From: SIG672 sp045580325
Lineage (GTDB): Bacteria > Bacillota > Clostridia > Oscillospirales > CAG-272
NCBI GenBank assembly: GCA_045580325.1
Contig: JAZNNR010000028.1
Span: forward strand, 1 to 64,000
DNA: 64,000 nt
Direction: 5' to 3'
The notes beneath the pieces are model-generated. The model saw nothing but the letters and a program-made list of their open reading frames with translations, was not told the DNA's origin and made no database searches. The position numbers were made by a program, and so were the translations under genes. Positions 24,575 through 34,025 of the stretch are shown here, piece after piece (within the stretch, counting starts at the first letter, position 1; each line of letters opens with the position of its first letter).

Positions 24575-26452
24575 TTATATAAATGCTGTTATAACTCGCG
24601 CCATCGTTTGTGTATTAAACTTCCCTTTTCGCACGCTTTCACGCACGGTATGGGGATAAGCCGAGCTTTCAAGGTCGGCTCTTATAAAGTCCTTGAAAAG
24701 TGTTTCGTATTCCTTAAAACCCAGATGCTTAGCCGCTTCGAGAAAGAGGGTATCAGAGCGCACTGTACGTACAAACATATCGTTTTTTCTTTCCTTAACT
24801 GCACTATCAAAAAGCTTTTTGATATTCTTTTCGCCGAGCGCCTCGATCACATATGGCTCTGCGCACAAAAGCGCACTTGCCCAAGGAAGATATGTAAGCG
24901 TAGGCTCAAAGCGCTCCGAGTAAAAGCTACTACTCAGGCATCTCGGACACATATAGATGCCGCTTACTGCAAGCTCAAGCTCGCCGTAGTAGACGTGCGT
25001 GAGATTTTGCCTGCACATATCACAGTCGCCGTATGCGAAGCGTTTCTTCTTTATACTCTTTTCACGGACAGGCACGTTCAGGGTAACCCTATTGCCTCTT
25101 ATGAAATAGCTTTTAATACTTTCTAAAAGCTCGCTTGCTTTACGAGCAATATTTCCGTTATCGTTTTGAATTTTCAGAGAATTCTTCTTGCAAAAGCCTA
25201 CAAATTTCACGAAAGCAACGTAAGAAGCAAGTGTACTTTCAAGTGAGCCGTGGCACGCTGTACCGGGCGCAAAAATTTCTTCGGAAAACTCAGCTTCACA
25301 GCCCGAAAAAGACATCATACCGAGCGAGATCTCGTTTATCTGAGCGTATATTGCCTTTTTGAGCATAGTGAAATTTTCTTTGAAAAGATCTGTATCTCCC
25401 GTGATTTCCGAGTAATTTACAAATGCCTTCACAAGAGAAGCCGTACCGAGCGCGCTGTCCGAAAAATATCTTTCGTACTGTCCTTTAAACGTTCCGTAAA
25501 TCTGATAAAACTTACCGTAAAGCTTATATTTTTCAGCAAAAAATTCAAGAATCTTTTTAGCATGGTCGCAAAGTCCGAGCTTCAAAAATGCGGTAGTTAT
25601 ATCGTTTACACAGTCGGTACGTATGACGTTTTCACCGAAGCTTGAAATTACGCCGCCCTCGGTGCTTTGGTGAGAAACAAGTGCTATCAGAGCGTCTGTA
25701 AGCAGTTCCCTGTCCGCGTGCCCATCGTCTATACTTGAGCGCGCGATCTCGTTTTTCCAGAAGCGCTCGCTCTCAGTTGCGATCTTCGAATTTCCCTCAA
25801 AGTAAGAATTATCTCCGAGCGAAAAAAGGAGATTATCCACGCAACTTTTTCCGTCGTCTGCCGCAAATACGATACGCGACTCGCCCGGAAGCACCTCTAC
25901 CGTTTCGCCGTCCGACGTGAAGCGCGCGTCCCCCGAGAGTGCTATCATCATTCTCGTTTCGCGGTATGTAACCTCGTTTTTATGAAAGGAAACTCCCGCA
26001 GGCATAACGAGCGAAAGCACCTGATAATATTTTCGTCCTATTTTGTATCGGTCGAAAAGCACTTTGTTTACGTACGGCGGTATTTTAAGCTCAAATCTGA
26101 GTGGCAAAATATTTTCGCAGTATCTGACAAATATCTGCGAGTGCGGGTGTATAAGGTCAACAGCACGCGCATCTTCAATGCTTTTTGTCAGCCTTCTGAC
26201 CTTATTTACTCCGCCGTATTCATAAAATCTATGGATATAACTTGAAGTATCTCTCTTTCTTGACGTTTTACAGCTGAATTCTTCACCGTAAAAGTTACAG
26301 TCGAGTGAGAGAAAAGAGGGCGTTGTGTACCCACCTGCGTGAAAGGACACTATCCCCGCATTATTTAGGTAAACGAGCATATTTCCGTTGCCCAAGACCA
26401 AATCTTCTTTGGTTCTTATCTCGTCAAGGGAACTCTTTTCGTCTGTTATCAT
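24575..26452 (-). CDS. Uncharacterised 625-aa protein, glycosidase-like helical fold suspected
   Basis: I do not recognise the family with confidence. The N-terminal third is beta-rich (LGNGNMLVYLNNAGIVSFHAGGYTTPSFLSLDC), resembling the beta-sandwich of GH15/GH65-type proteins. The middle and C-terminal parts are helical with repeated hairpins (TDALIALVSHQSTEGGVISSFGENVIRTDCVNDITTAFLKLGL), as in (alpha/alpha)6 barrels. A zinc-ribbon-like insert, CDMCRQ about 25 residues before CPRCL (near 480-510), is unusual for a glycosidase. No signal peptide is seen, so it is cytoplasmic. It lies 3 bp after the DUF1836 gene and shares its promoter. Possible roles in intracellular glycan handling are inference only. 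Confidence 0.7.
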   Translation of the reverse strand: MITDEKSSLDEIRTKEDLVLGNGNMLVYLNNAGIVSFHAGGYTTPSFLSLDCNFYGEEFSCKTSRKRDTSSYIHRFYEYGGVNKVRRLTKSIEDARAVDLIHPHSQIFVRYCENILPLRFELKIPPYVNKVLFDRYKIGRKYYQVLSLVMPAGVSFHKNEVTYRETRMMIALSGDARFTSDGETVEVLPGESRIVFAADDGKSCVDNLLFSLGDNSYFEGNSKIATESERFWKNEIARSSIDDGHADRELLTDALIALVSHQSTEGGVISSFGENVIRTDCVNDITTAFLKLGLCDHAKKILEFFAEKYKLYGKFYQIYGTFKGQYERYFSDSALGTASLVKAFVNYSEITGDTDLFKENFTMLKKAIYAQINEISLGMMSFSGCEAEFSEEIFAPGTACHGSLESTLASYVAFVKFVGFCKKNSLKIQNDNGNIARKASELLESIKSYFIRGNRVTLNVPVREKSIKKKRFAYGDCDMCRQNLTHVYYGELELAVSGIYMCPRCLSSSFYSERFEPTLTYLPWASALLCAEPYVIEALGEKNIKKLFDSAVKERKNDMFVRTVRSDTLFLEAAKHLGFKEYETLFKDFIRADLESSAYPHTVRESVRKGKFNTQTMARVITAFI

Positions 26453-26455
26453 CTC

Positions 26456-27031
26456 TTAAAGAGCATTAAAGAGAGTATTTGCGAGAGCTGCAGCATTTGA
26501 TGCAAAATATGCCACGAGGATTATTTCAAGAGCCTTATCAAGTCTTGCTTTTGCACCCTCGCAGGGCTCAACATATTTTTCTGTCGTTACCTTATTGATA
26601 AGCTCGCGAAGCTCCTCGCCTGTATGAAGTCCGCTATCGGTAAAGCTATCGTATATATCGCATATATATCCGTAAAGCTCTGCTTCGGATATAATATCGT
26701 CGCTTTTATCGTCGATAGTTCCGTTGATGTAATGAAGAATAAAATCAATACGCTCAAGCATCATTGAGCTTCTCATCATATTGATTATGAGTATTCTCGC
26801 AAGCTGATCCTTCGAATATCTCTTATTTACCGTGTTACCTATCCAGCCGCGCTTTACCCAGTTTTGAAGAGTCGAGCCGTCTACGCCCGATATTTCTCTG
26901 AGCTGACTCAGCATAACGCCGTTTGACACGAAGAATATCTTATTCAGAAATTCTATACCGCTTACGTTTCCTAAATCTTTTTTACTCAGCACTGTGCCCG
27001 GAATAAGTCCGGGATTTACCGTATAAGTCAT
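26456..27031 (-). CDS. DUF1836 family protein with HTH-like N-terminus
   Basis: The 191-residue protein matches DUF1836: a MerR-like helix-turn-helix region (MLSQLREISGVDGSTLQNWVKRGWIGNTVNKRYSKDQLARILIINMMRSSMMLERI) followed by an all-helical domain (SEAELYGYICDIYDSF). It is a probable transcriptional regulator. It is the first gene of a two-gene unit with the 625-aa protein, driven by a consensus promoter. Confidence 0.85.
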   Translation of the reverse strand: MTYTVNPGLIPGTVLSKKDLGNVSGIEFLNKIFFVSNGVMLSQLREISGVDGSTLQNWVKRGWIGNTVNKRYSKDQLARILIINMMRSSMMLERIDFILHYINGTIDDKSDDIISEAELYGYICDIYDSFTDSGLHTGEELRELINKVTTEKYVEPCEGAKARLDKALEIILVAYFASNAAALANTLFNAL

Positions 27032-27067
27032 ATATTACCTCCGAATATGTTTAATAAATACACTATA

Positions 27068-27096
27068 ATTATATCACGCGTTCACAGGATTGTCAA
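27068..27096 (-). promoter_or_regulatory. Consensus promoter of the DUF1836 unit
   Basis: TTGACA, 17 bp, TATAAT on the minus strand. Confidence 0.9.
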
Positions 27097-27135
27097 GTAC
27101 GGTAGGTCTATTGCTACATAAATATTTTCAAAATA

Positions 27136-27175
27136 AAAGGGGTAAACACACAGAAAGCCACGTATTTACCCCTTT
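27136..27175 (-). terminator. Terminator of the GH2 gene
   Basis: An 11-bp stem (AAAGGGGTAAA / TTTACCCCTTT) with an 18-nt loop, followed on the minus strand by TTATTTTG. Confidence 0.8.
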
Positions 27176-27191
27176 ATTACAAGTAATTTAC

Positions 27192-29465
27192 TTACTTTTT
27201 ACTCGGTTTTTTAATTTTATTGAGCTTTTTATTCATCTTAAGAAGCTCTTCCTTGGTGAAGCTTACACCCATCATTCCCATCATCGAGGAAAGACGAAGC
27301 ACGCTGAATCCGCCGAGCATTTCCATCATTCCGCCCATATTGCCGCCCTTGAGATCGACGTCAAAGCCGCCCGATTTCTTCTCGCCCTTCTTGCCTGCGC
27401 TCATCTTCTTTTTGAGCTTGAGTCCCATTCCGACAAACCAAAGCTTTCCGCGTTTGGACTGCATAATATCAGAGATCTTATCGTTGAGAGAGAATCTTCC
27501 TTCGGGAGCGTTTATATCAAACCAGTTGAGAACCGCGCCCTTTTCGACGAGAACGTAGTCCATATTCATCTCGTCAACCTTGCGTATCTTGCCTTCGTCT
27601 GTGCACTCGCCTGCTTTTGCAACGATAGTACTTTCGCCGACATTTTTAACGTCGAAGCAGAAGAAGTGATCCTCTGCGGTCTTCTTGCCAATGCTTTCGC
27701 CGTTTACAAAGAGCTCAACTTCGGGAAGGTTGGAGTAAACCTTTACCTTTGTTACGTCCTCTACTCTGTCGATATATCTCTTTGAGCAGAGATGTACGAA
27801 AGGATCGACATCGGGTGAAACGAGCCATGCCTTATATGCATAGAAAGCGTCCTTTTTGTACTTTCTATCCATAGTAACGAGTCCCTTGTGGTTCTGTCCG
27901 TTTTCGCCGCCCTCTGCTCTTGCATCAGCACCGAAGTCAAACATATTCCAAACGTGTGTCGCCCACATATATTTTCTTGTAAAGAGCTGTTTGATAAGCT
28001 CCTCGTGATAATACGCCTGATATTCCTCTGTATAGTCGCCCTGTTTCGGATCGCTTGTGTGCCAATTAAGAGCCTCACAGCCATACTCTGAGCATCCGAT
28101 CGGAATAGTGGGATGTGTCGCGTGGAATTTATCGAACCAAGGTCCGTTCATTGTGGTATCGCCGCCGTACCAGCCGAAATAGTGGTTATAGGAAACCACG
28201 TCGGGAATCTGAAGGTAGGGATCGTCCATTTTACACATCGAAACAGCCGCTATTGTTGTAAGACGTGTCTTATCCATCTCGTGAACGAGATCGTTGAGAA
28301 TACGGTGATTTTCAAGCAGATCGTCGTCAGAACCGCCGATCGAGATCTCGTTGGAAAGTCCCCAAACAACGATTGAGGGGTGGTTATAGTTCTGTGCTAC
28401 GAGCTCTTTCATCTGAGAAATCGTGTTTTCGCGTCCTGTGGGCATATGCTTTGAAATATAGGGTATTTCCGCCCAAATTACAAGACCGCGCTCGTCGCAA
28501 AGATCATAGAAATACTGATCGTGCTGATAGTGTGCAAGGCGGATAGTAGTAGCACCGACCTCGCAGATAAGATCCATATCCTCACGGTGATGCTCAGGAA
28601 GAAGTGCGTTACCTACGCCCCATCTGTCCTGATGGCGGGACACGCCGCGAAGAGGATACTCTTCCCCGTTAAGAATAAATCCGTTGTCGGGATCGATCTT
28701 GAAGCTGCGGCAACCGAATCTGTTACAAACATTGTCGATAACCTCTCCGTTTTCAACGATCTCAACCTCGCAGCAGTAGAGGTAAGGATCGCGGCGTCCG
28801 TGCCAAAGGTGAACGTCCTTTATTTCAAATGTAGCCTTAGGCTCTGTTGTTTCTATCCTTAAAAGCTCGTTTTCTTCGCTGTCGTAAATTGTATAAACGA
28901 GGGTCTGTCCTTCCTTTAAGTTTTTAACGTATGCTTCAACCTCAACTCTCGCATCTTTACCCTCGACGGTAGGAGTTATTTTGATACCGGGTGCACCGTA
29001 GTAATCAAGGTCGAAATGTGCCGTATTTACGCATATAAGGTTTACGTCGCGGTAAATACCGCCGTAGAATGTAAAGTCTGCCATCTGAGGATAAACGGTT
29101 TCGTTTATCGTGTTTTCAACAACAACTGCGATCTCGTTTTCTTCCTTCAAAGCGTCGGTGATATTCACTCTCCAAGTGGAATATCCGCCGTCGTGATGAG
29201 CAAGCTTATTGCCGTTTACGAAAAGATCTGCAGAGGAGTTTGTTCCGCGAAATTCGATATAGTAAAGATCTGCTTCGGGGAGCTCCGACTTTTTAAGAGC
29301 TTTTACGTAAAGGCAAAATCCGCGGAAATAATCGTTTCCGCCGTCCTGTCCGTCTATTGCATTCCAAGAGTGCGGAAGGTTTATCTCTTCTCCCTCTCTT
29401 ACGTTTATATCAGAGCAGTCCTTGACAAAAAGCCAATTTTCATTAAGATTTAAAATGTTTCTCAT
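27192..29465 (-). CDS. Glycoside hydrolase family 2 (beta-glucuronidase or beta-galactosidase)
   Basis: This 757-residue cytoplasmic GH2 enzyme has no signal peptide. Domains in order are the jelly-roll sugar-binding domain (LPHSWNAIDGQDGG, FRGTNSSADLFVNG), an Ig-like domain, and the TIM barrel with acid/base Glu373 (WGLSNE) and nucleophile Glu460 (GCSEYGCEA), then an Ig-like domain. An N-x-K motif (QNHKGLVTMDRK) is compatible with glucuronidase but also occurs as NDKG in galactosidases. The divergent glucuronate pathway favours beta-glucuronidase. The last about 95 residues are an unusual Lys/Gly/Met-rich tail (KKKMSAGKKGEKKSGGF, GGNMGGMMEMLGGF, SMMGMMG). It is downstream of the GPH transporter. 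Confidence 0.9.
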   Translation of the reverse strand: MRNILNLNENWLFVKDCSDINVREGEEINLPHSWNAIDGQDGGNDYFRGFCLYVKALKKSELPEADLYYIEFRGTNSSADLFVNGNKLAHHDGGYSTWRVNITDALKEENEIAVVVENTINETVYPQMADFTFYGGIYRDVNLICVNTAHFDLDYYGAPGIKITPTVEGKDARVEVEAYVKNLKEGQTLVYTIYDSEENELLRIETTEPKATFEIKDVHLWHGRRDPYLYCCEVEIVENGEVIDNVCNRFGCRSFKIDPDNGFILNGEEYPLRGVSRHQDRWGVGNALLPEHHREDMDLICEVGATTIRLAHYQHDQYFYDLCDERGLVIWAEIPYISKHMPTGRENTISQMKELVAQNYNHPSIVVWGLSNEISIGGSDDDLLENHRILNDLVHEMDKTRLTTIAAVSMCKMDDPYLQIPDVVSYNHYFGWYGGDTTMNGPWFDKFHATHPTIPIGCSEYGCEALNWHTSDPKQGDYTEEYQAYYHEELIKQLFTRKYMWATHVWNMFDFGADARAEGGENGQNHKGLVTMDRKYKKDAFYAYKAWLVSPDVDPFVHLCSKRYIDRVEDVTKVKVYSNLPEVELFVNGESIGKKTAEDHFFCFDVKNVGESTIVAKAGECTDEGKIRKVDEMNMDYVLVEKGAVLNWFDINAPEGRFSLNDKISDIMQSKRGKLWFVGMGLKLKKKMSAGKKGEKKSGGFDVDLKGGNMGGMMEMLGGFSVLRLSSMMGMMGVSFTKEELLKMNKKLNKIKKPSKK

Positions 29466-29499
29466 TTGGGTTCTCCTTATAAATATCTACATATTTAAA

Positions 29500-29531
29500 T
29501 ACGGCATCCGACGTTTAGGTCGGACGCCGTA
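29500..29531 (-). terminator. Hairpin between the GPH transporter and GH2 genes
   Basis: A 13-bp stem (TACGGCGTCCGAC / GTCGGATGCCGTA on the minus strand, one G-U), followed by TTTAAATATG without a strong U-run. It may be a partial terminator or mRNA stabiliser within the operon. Confidence 0.6.
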
Positions 29532-29539
29532 AATATTTG

Positions 29540-31126
29540 TTAATTTTCTGTATTTGCGTGGCGCTCTGCGAGCTCTGCGTTCATCTTATCAAGGGTCTTC
29601 CTATCGAGATTGTAAATAAGAGCAAGACCGATGAACTGAAGCACTGCACTGAACATATAGAGTCCTGCAACGAGCCAGCACATATTATGAGCTGTCTCAG
29701 CTGTCTGTCCGATAGTTCCGTACTTGGAAACGTATCCGAGTGCACCCATAATAAGAAGCACCATAGAAGGACCTACGCCCTGAGCAAGCTTACGGAAGAA
29801 GGAATGGAGCGAATAAACCGTACCTTCCTCGCGTGTACCGAATTTCCATTCGTTATAGTCAATAGCATCGCCCATCATAGCCCATGATACGCAGGTGTAA
29901 ACGCCCATGCCCACACCGAATATAACAAGACCTATTAGATAAACGATAAGAGCTGTATCAGCATTTTTGATGGTCGGGAATACAAGCATAACTGCTCCGC
30001 CTACGAGCGAAACGACAGTTCCGAAAACAGAGGCTTCCTTTTTACCGTATTTCTTAACGATTTTGGTAATAAAGGGGATAAAGATGAACATAGGTAAGAA
30101 GCCTATCATCTGGATAAGACCAGACATAGACGCTTTGTTGAAATAGGTTGCAAACATAATAGTATTTGCCGTAGTTGCGGCATTCATACCGAGGAACATA
30201 CCCATAGCGGCAAGCGTAGCACCAACTGCGGGGCGGTTTCTCATAAATTTACCGAATGCCTTGACAACGTTGAATTTGGCGGTAGACTCATTTGTCTTGA
30301 CCGTGTTTTCGTCAACGCGGACGGTAATAAGCTTTAACATAAGTATAAACGCAATAAATCCGATAACACCCATGATCAGCGCCGCCCAGAAAACTCTTTC
30401 GCCAAGAAGGACCTCAAGCTGTTTTCCTGTAAGCGGACTCAAAACTGCGTCGCCTTTTGCATATGCTTCGCCTGTTACAGGGTTTGCGTGGAATTTATCG
30501 GGGCTGAAAAGCTCCTCCGAGCCTTCGGGAATTTCGATTTTGTTAAGGAAGGATGTAGTTCCATCGTAAGTAACCTTTTTCCAAATGAGCATAGGAAGAA
30601 TAATGCCGGGAAGAAGATTTCCTACCATAGATCCGATAGATCTCCAGGTAGAAAGCTGTGCTCTTTCGCCGACGTCGTCGGTAACGACCGAAAGCATTGA
30701 GCCGTAAGGTACGTTTGCTATTGTGTAGAATGCATCCCAAACGAGATAGCCTGCAACGAAGAGTATTGCCTTGACTACTACGGGAGCAGTCGGTATGGGA
30801 AGAAATACAGCTGCGCCGCCAACGAGAAGTCCGCAAGCGCCGATAAGAATATAGGTCTTGAATTTGCCCATCTTGTATTTTCTTCTGTCGCTATCGATAA
30901 GTGAACCGATAAGCGGGTCGTTGACAGCATCCCATATCTGAACGATGAGAAGAAGTGCGGAGAGAAGTCCTGTTTCGAGCATCATAAATACGAGCCAGAA
31001 CGTTTGGACGGTACCTTTAAGCGAGAAGCTCATATTACAACCGAGGTCGCCGGCTGCATATGCAATCTTGTCGCGAATACCAAATTTGCGATGTCCGTTT
31101 GCATCAAGTTTCTTTTCTTTTTTCAT
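29540..31126 (-). CDS. GPH-family sugar:cation symporter
   Basis: This protein of about 528 residues and 12 transmembrane helices belongs to the glycoside-pentoside-hexuronide:cation symporter family. It shows FGIRDKIAYAAGDLGCNMSF at the N-terminus, WDAVNDPLIGSLIDSDRRK in the first cytoplasmic loop and the ERAQLSTWRSIGS region. Members import glucuronides, galactosides or xylosides. Position next to GH2 and uronate genes favours a beta-glucuronide. The start is set at the ATG at 31126, eight bases after GAGG; the upstream in-frame extension to 31213 includes the promoter region. Confidence 0.9.
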   Translation of the reverse strand: MKKEKKLDANGHRKFGIRDKIAYAAGDLGCNMSFSLKGTVQTFWLVFMMLETGLLSALLLIVQIWDAVNDPLIGSLIDSDRRKYKMGKFKTYILIGACGLLVGGAAVFLPIPTAPVVVKAILFVAGYLVWDAFYTIANVPYGSMLSVVTDDVGERAQLSTWRSIGSMVGNLLPGIILPMLIWKKVTYDGTTSFLNKIEIPEGSEELFSPDKFHANPVTGEAYAKGDAVLSPLTGKQLEVLLGERVFWAALIMGVIGFIAFILMLKLITVRVDENTVKTNESTAKFNVVKAFGKFMRNRPAVGATLAAMGMFLGMNAATTANTIMFATYFNKASMSGLIQMIGFLPMFIFIPFITKIVKKYGKKEASVFGTVVSLVGGAVMLVFPTIKNADTALIVYLIGLVIFGVGMGVYTCVSWAMMGDAIDYNEWKFGTREEGTVYSLHSFFRKLAQGVGPSMVLLIMGALGYVSKYGTIGQTAETAHNMCWLVAGLYMFSAVLQFIGLALIYNLDRKTLDKMNAELAERHANTEN

Positions 31127-31178
31127 TGTCATTTCCTCTTTAATATTTATTTTGGGGAAGCGCCATATTATCAATATC

Positions 31179-31184
31179 ATTATA
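31179..31184 (-). promoter_or_regulatory. -10 box of the transporter-GH2 operon, weak -35
   Basis: TATAAT on the minus strand has no recognisable -35 hexamer at 16-18 bp. This fits dependence on the divergently encoded AraC activator. Confidence 0.5.
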
Positions 31185-31260
31185 CTATCCGCAAATAAAA
31201 AAAGGTAGTACAAAATTCATCTGTTTTTGTATTATTTTCATTTTATTCTCAAATCTATTG

Positions 31261-31289
31261 TTGCAATTATCAAAATTATGTGCTATAAT
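31261..31289 (+). promoter_or_regulatory. Promoter of the araC-uxaC operon
   Basis: TTGCAA, 17 bp, TATAAT, about 58 bp before the regulator's ATG. Confidence 0.8.
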
Positions 31290-31347
31290 GTCATAGAAAA
31301 ACGATAAACTTATCCAAATTATATATTTTAACAAAACAGGAGTAATT

Positions 31348-32568
31348 ATGAACTACGAATACGACCTGAACTTCCTTTCAGATATTCTAAAAAAATGTCA
31401 TATTCATACCGCTGTAATTTCTCCTCTTGATTCTGATAAGGCTTTACTTGACCCGCAGTTTATAAGCATCGTCGGTTTCAGATCCCAGATGAACGTAGGA
31501 CAACTTCTCGGCGTTGTGGAAAGCAAAACAAAATACAAGCTCTCAAACGAGTTTAAGCTTCGTCATATCTGCATAAAGCTTCCCTTCTTAAGTGAGAAAA
31601 ACATTCTTGTCATAGGTCCGTATCTTTCGGCACCGCTCTCGTCAAAGGATATTTTAGAGATCGGTGAGCGTGCAGAAATTCCACCTGCCGCACAGAAGCT
31701 ACTAAGGGAATATTATTCGTCTGTACCGATACTTTCCGAAAACGATAAGATATTTGTTATGATAAACGCTTTTTGCGAGAGAATATGGCAGACTCAGTCG
31801 TTTGCCATAGTCGAGCTGAGCAAAAGCTACGGCCCATCGGTACTTCAAAGCGACAGTGCCTCTCACAGCGGCGGATTTGACGAGGTTGAGGCTAATATAA
31901 AAATGATGGAGATGCGTTACTCGTTTGAGAATGAGCTTATACGCGCGGTATCTCTCGGGCAGCAGCACAAGGAGCATCTTCTTGTAACACAGATAAATGA
32001 AAATATGTTCGAGAAGCGAACGACCGATCCTATCAGAAATGCAAAAAATTACTGTATTATTATGAACACCCTTTTACGTAAGGCTGCCGAGGATGGCGGA
32101 GTTCACCCCATATATATAGACCGCACCTCATCGAAATTTGCAGTCAGAATAGAGCTTATGCAGGATATAAATGCCTGTTCTTCTCTTATGAGAGAAATGT
32201 TTTCCTCGTACTGCCGCCTTGTATATAAGCATTCGATAAAGCGCTATTCGCCTATCGTGCAAAAAACGATACTTGTTATAGATTCGGATATATCCGCCGA
32301 GCTATCTCTCAAAACGCTGGCGCAAAAGCAGTGTATCAGCTCGGGATACCTTGCCTCGCTTTTCAAAAAGGAAACGGGCAAGACTGTTTCTGAGTATATA
32401 AAGGACAGGCGTATAGAGCACGCGATATACCTTCTTACTACCACCCATCTTCAGATACAGACGATAGCTCTGCACTGCGGAATAATGGACGTACAGTATT
32501 TTTCCAAGGTATTCAAAAAGAAAACGGGTAAAAATCCAAAGGAATTCCGCAGTACTTCCCGCCGATAA
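31348..32568 (+). CDS. AraC family transcriptional regulator
   Basis: This 406-residue regulator has a C-terminal double HTH of the AraC type (about 305-400: SLKTLAQKQCISSGYLASLFKKETGKTVSEYIKDRRIEHAIYLL and IQTIALHCGIMDVQYFSKVFKKKTGKNPKEFR). The about 300-residue N-terminal region is not a cupin; it looks like the sensor-less helical domains of clostridial AraC proteins. It sits between the GH2/transporter operon and uxaC and is likely the uronate-responsive activator of both. Effector is inferred. Confidence 0.9.
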   Translation: MNYEYDLNFLSDILKKCHIHTAVISPLDSDKALLDPQFISIVGFRSQMNVGQLLGVVESKTKYKLSNEFKLRHICIKLPFLSEKNILVIGPYLSAPLSSKDILEIGERAEIPPAAQKLLREYYSSVPILSENDKIFVMINAFCERIWQTQSFAIVELSKSYGPSVLQSDSASHSGGFDEVEANIKMMEMRYSFENELIRAVSLGQQHKEHLLVTQINENMFEKRTTDPIRNAKNYCIIMNTLLRKAAEDGGVHPIYIDRTSSKFAVRIELMQDINACSSLMREMFSSYCRLVYKHSIKRYSPIVQKTILVIDSDISAELSLKTLAQKQCISSGYLASLFKKETGKTVSEYIKDRRIEHAIYLLTTTHLQIQTIALHCGIMDVQYFSKVFKKKTGKNPKEFRSTSRR

Positions 32569-32605
32569 GGATAAACAAAAATAACATACTATAAGGAGAA
32601 CGTTT

Positions 32606-34000
32606 ATGACACGTTTTTTAGACAAAGACTTCCTTTTAAACACCGAAACCGCTCGAAAGCTCTATTTTGGAGTAGCTGCCGATCTCCCTATTATAGATTA
32701 TCACTGCCACGTAAGTCCGCGTGAGATATACGAGGACAAGCGTTTTGAGAATATTACTGAAATATGGCTCGGTGGCGACCATTACAAGTGGCGGCTTATG
32801 CGTTCACACGGAATTGACGAGTACTATATCACGGGCGACGCTCCCGCAAAGGAAAAGTTTTTCAAATTTGCCGAGATGCTCCCGAGTGCAATAGGAAATC
32901 CTATGTACCACTGGTGTCATCTTGAGCTGAAAAACTATTTCGGCTACGAGGGCACACTTTCGGGAAAAACAGCCGAAGAGGTCTGGACTCTTTGTAATGA
33001 AAAGCTAAAAAACATGAGTGCAAGGAGCATAATAACAGACAGCAACGTAGCCTTCATCGGTACGACCGACGATCCCATCGACTCGCTTGAATATCACAGG
33101 CTTCTCGCACAGGACAAGAGCTTTAAAACGGTAGTTGCCCCCTCCTTCCGACCTGACAAAGCATTAAATATCGACAAGGCGGGTTGGAAAGAATATATTG
33201 CAAGGCTATCCGAGGTATCGGGCGTAGATATTAAGGATCTTCCCTCTCTTAAAGAGGCTCTGCGACTGAGAATTCACTTCTTTGCCGAAAACGGCTGCCG
33301 TGCAAGCGATCACGGTCTTGACAAAATGGTGTATGCAAAGGCACAGGAAAGCGAGATCAATGCGCTGATAACAAGAGGTCTTTCGGGAGAAAGCATAACC
33401 TCAGACGAAGCAGAGGCTCTCAAAACCGAGCTGCTCGTATTCTGCGCAAAGCAGTATGTAAAGCTCGGGTGGGTAATGCAGCTCCACTACAACTGTATGA
33501 GAAATCCGAACAGCAGAATGCTTGAAAAGCTTGGTGCAGACACAGGATTTGACTGTATCGGCCCCGATAACGGCTCGCGCAAGCTCGCATCACTTCTTGA
33601 CAGACTCTACTCAGAAGACAGTCTGCCTAAAACGATCATATACAGCCTTGACGCGTCTGATAATTCGTTTATAGACACGCTTATAGGTGCTTTTCAAGGT
33701 ACAGAGTGCCGCGGCAAGATCCAGCACGGAAGCGCTTGGTGGTTCAACGATAACAAAACAGGTATGCGAGATCAGCTTATAAGTCTTGCAAATCTCAGCC
33801 TTCTCGGAAATTTCGTAGGAATGCTCACCGACTCGAGAAGCTTCCTTAGCTACACCCGACACGAATATTTCCGCCGAATACTCTGCGCTCTTATAGGCGA
33901 GTGGGTGGAAAACGGCGAATATCCGAACGACGAGAGTACTCTTGCCGAGATCGTTGGCGGTATATGTTATAGCAACGCAAAAAATTATTTTGGATTATAA
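32606..34000 (+). CDS. uxaC: Glucuronate isomerase
   Basis: UxaC isomerises D-glucuronate to D-fructuronate (and galacturonate to tagaturonate). The 464-residue amidohydrolase-fold protein has the metal motif DYHCHVSP near residue 32, IWLGGDHYKWRLMRSHGI, HWCHLEL, and FCAKQYVKLGWVMQLHYNCMRNPN, all characteristic. A strong AAGGAG ribosome binding site precedes the ATG. It is the first catabolic gene after the regulator, 37 bp away. Confidence 0.97.
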   Translation: MTRFLDKDFLLNTETARKLYFGVAADLPIIDYHCHVSPREIYEDKRFENITEIWLGGDHYKWRLMRSHGIDEYYITGDAPAKEKFFKFAEMLPSAIGNPMYHWCHLELKNYFGYEGTLSGKTAEEVWTLCNEKLKNMSARSIITDSNVAFIGTTDDPIDSLEYHRLLAQDKSFKTVVAPSFRPDKALNIDKAGWKEYIARLSEVSGVDIKDLPSLKEALRLRIHFFAENGCRASDHGLDKMVYAKAQESEINALITRGLSGESITSDEAEALKTELLVFCAKQYVKLGWVMQLHYNCMRNPNSRMLEKLGADTGFDCIGPDNGSRKLASLLDRLYSEDSLPKTIIYSLDASDNSFIDTLIGAFQGTECRGKIQHGSAWWFNDNKTGMRDQLISLANLSLLGNFVGMLTDSRSFLSYTRHEYFRRILCALIGEWVENGEYPNDESTLAEIVGGICYSNAKNYFGL

Positions 34001-34025
34001 ATATTATAAACAAGGAGAATAAACT

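Noticed and set aside
27192..29465. Firm call of beta-glucuronidase from the N-x-K motif
   Set aside because: The same NxK spacing appears in GH2 galactosidases (NDKG), so only the locus context supports glucuronidase.
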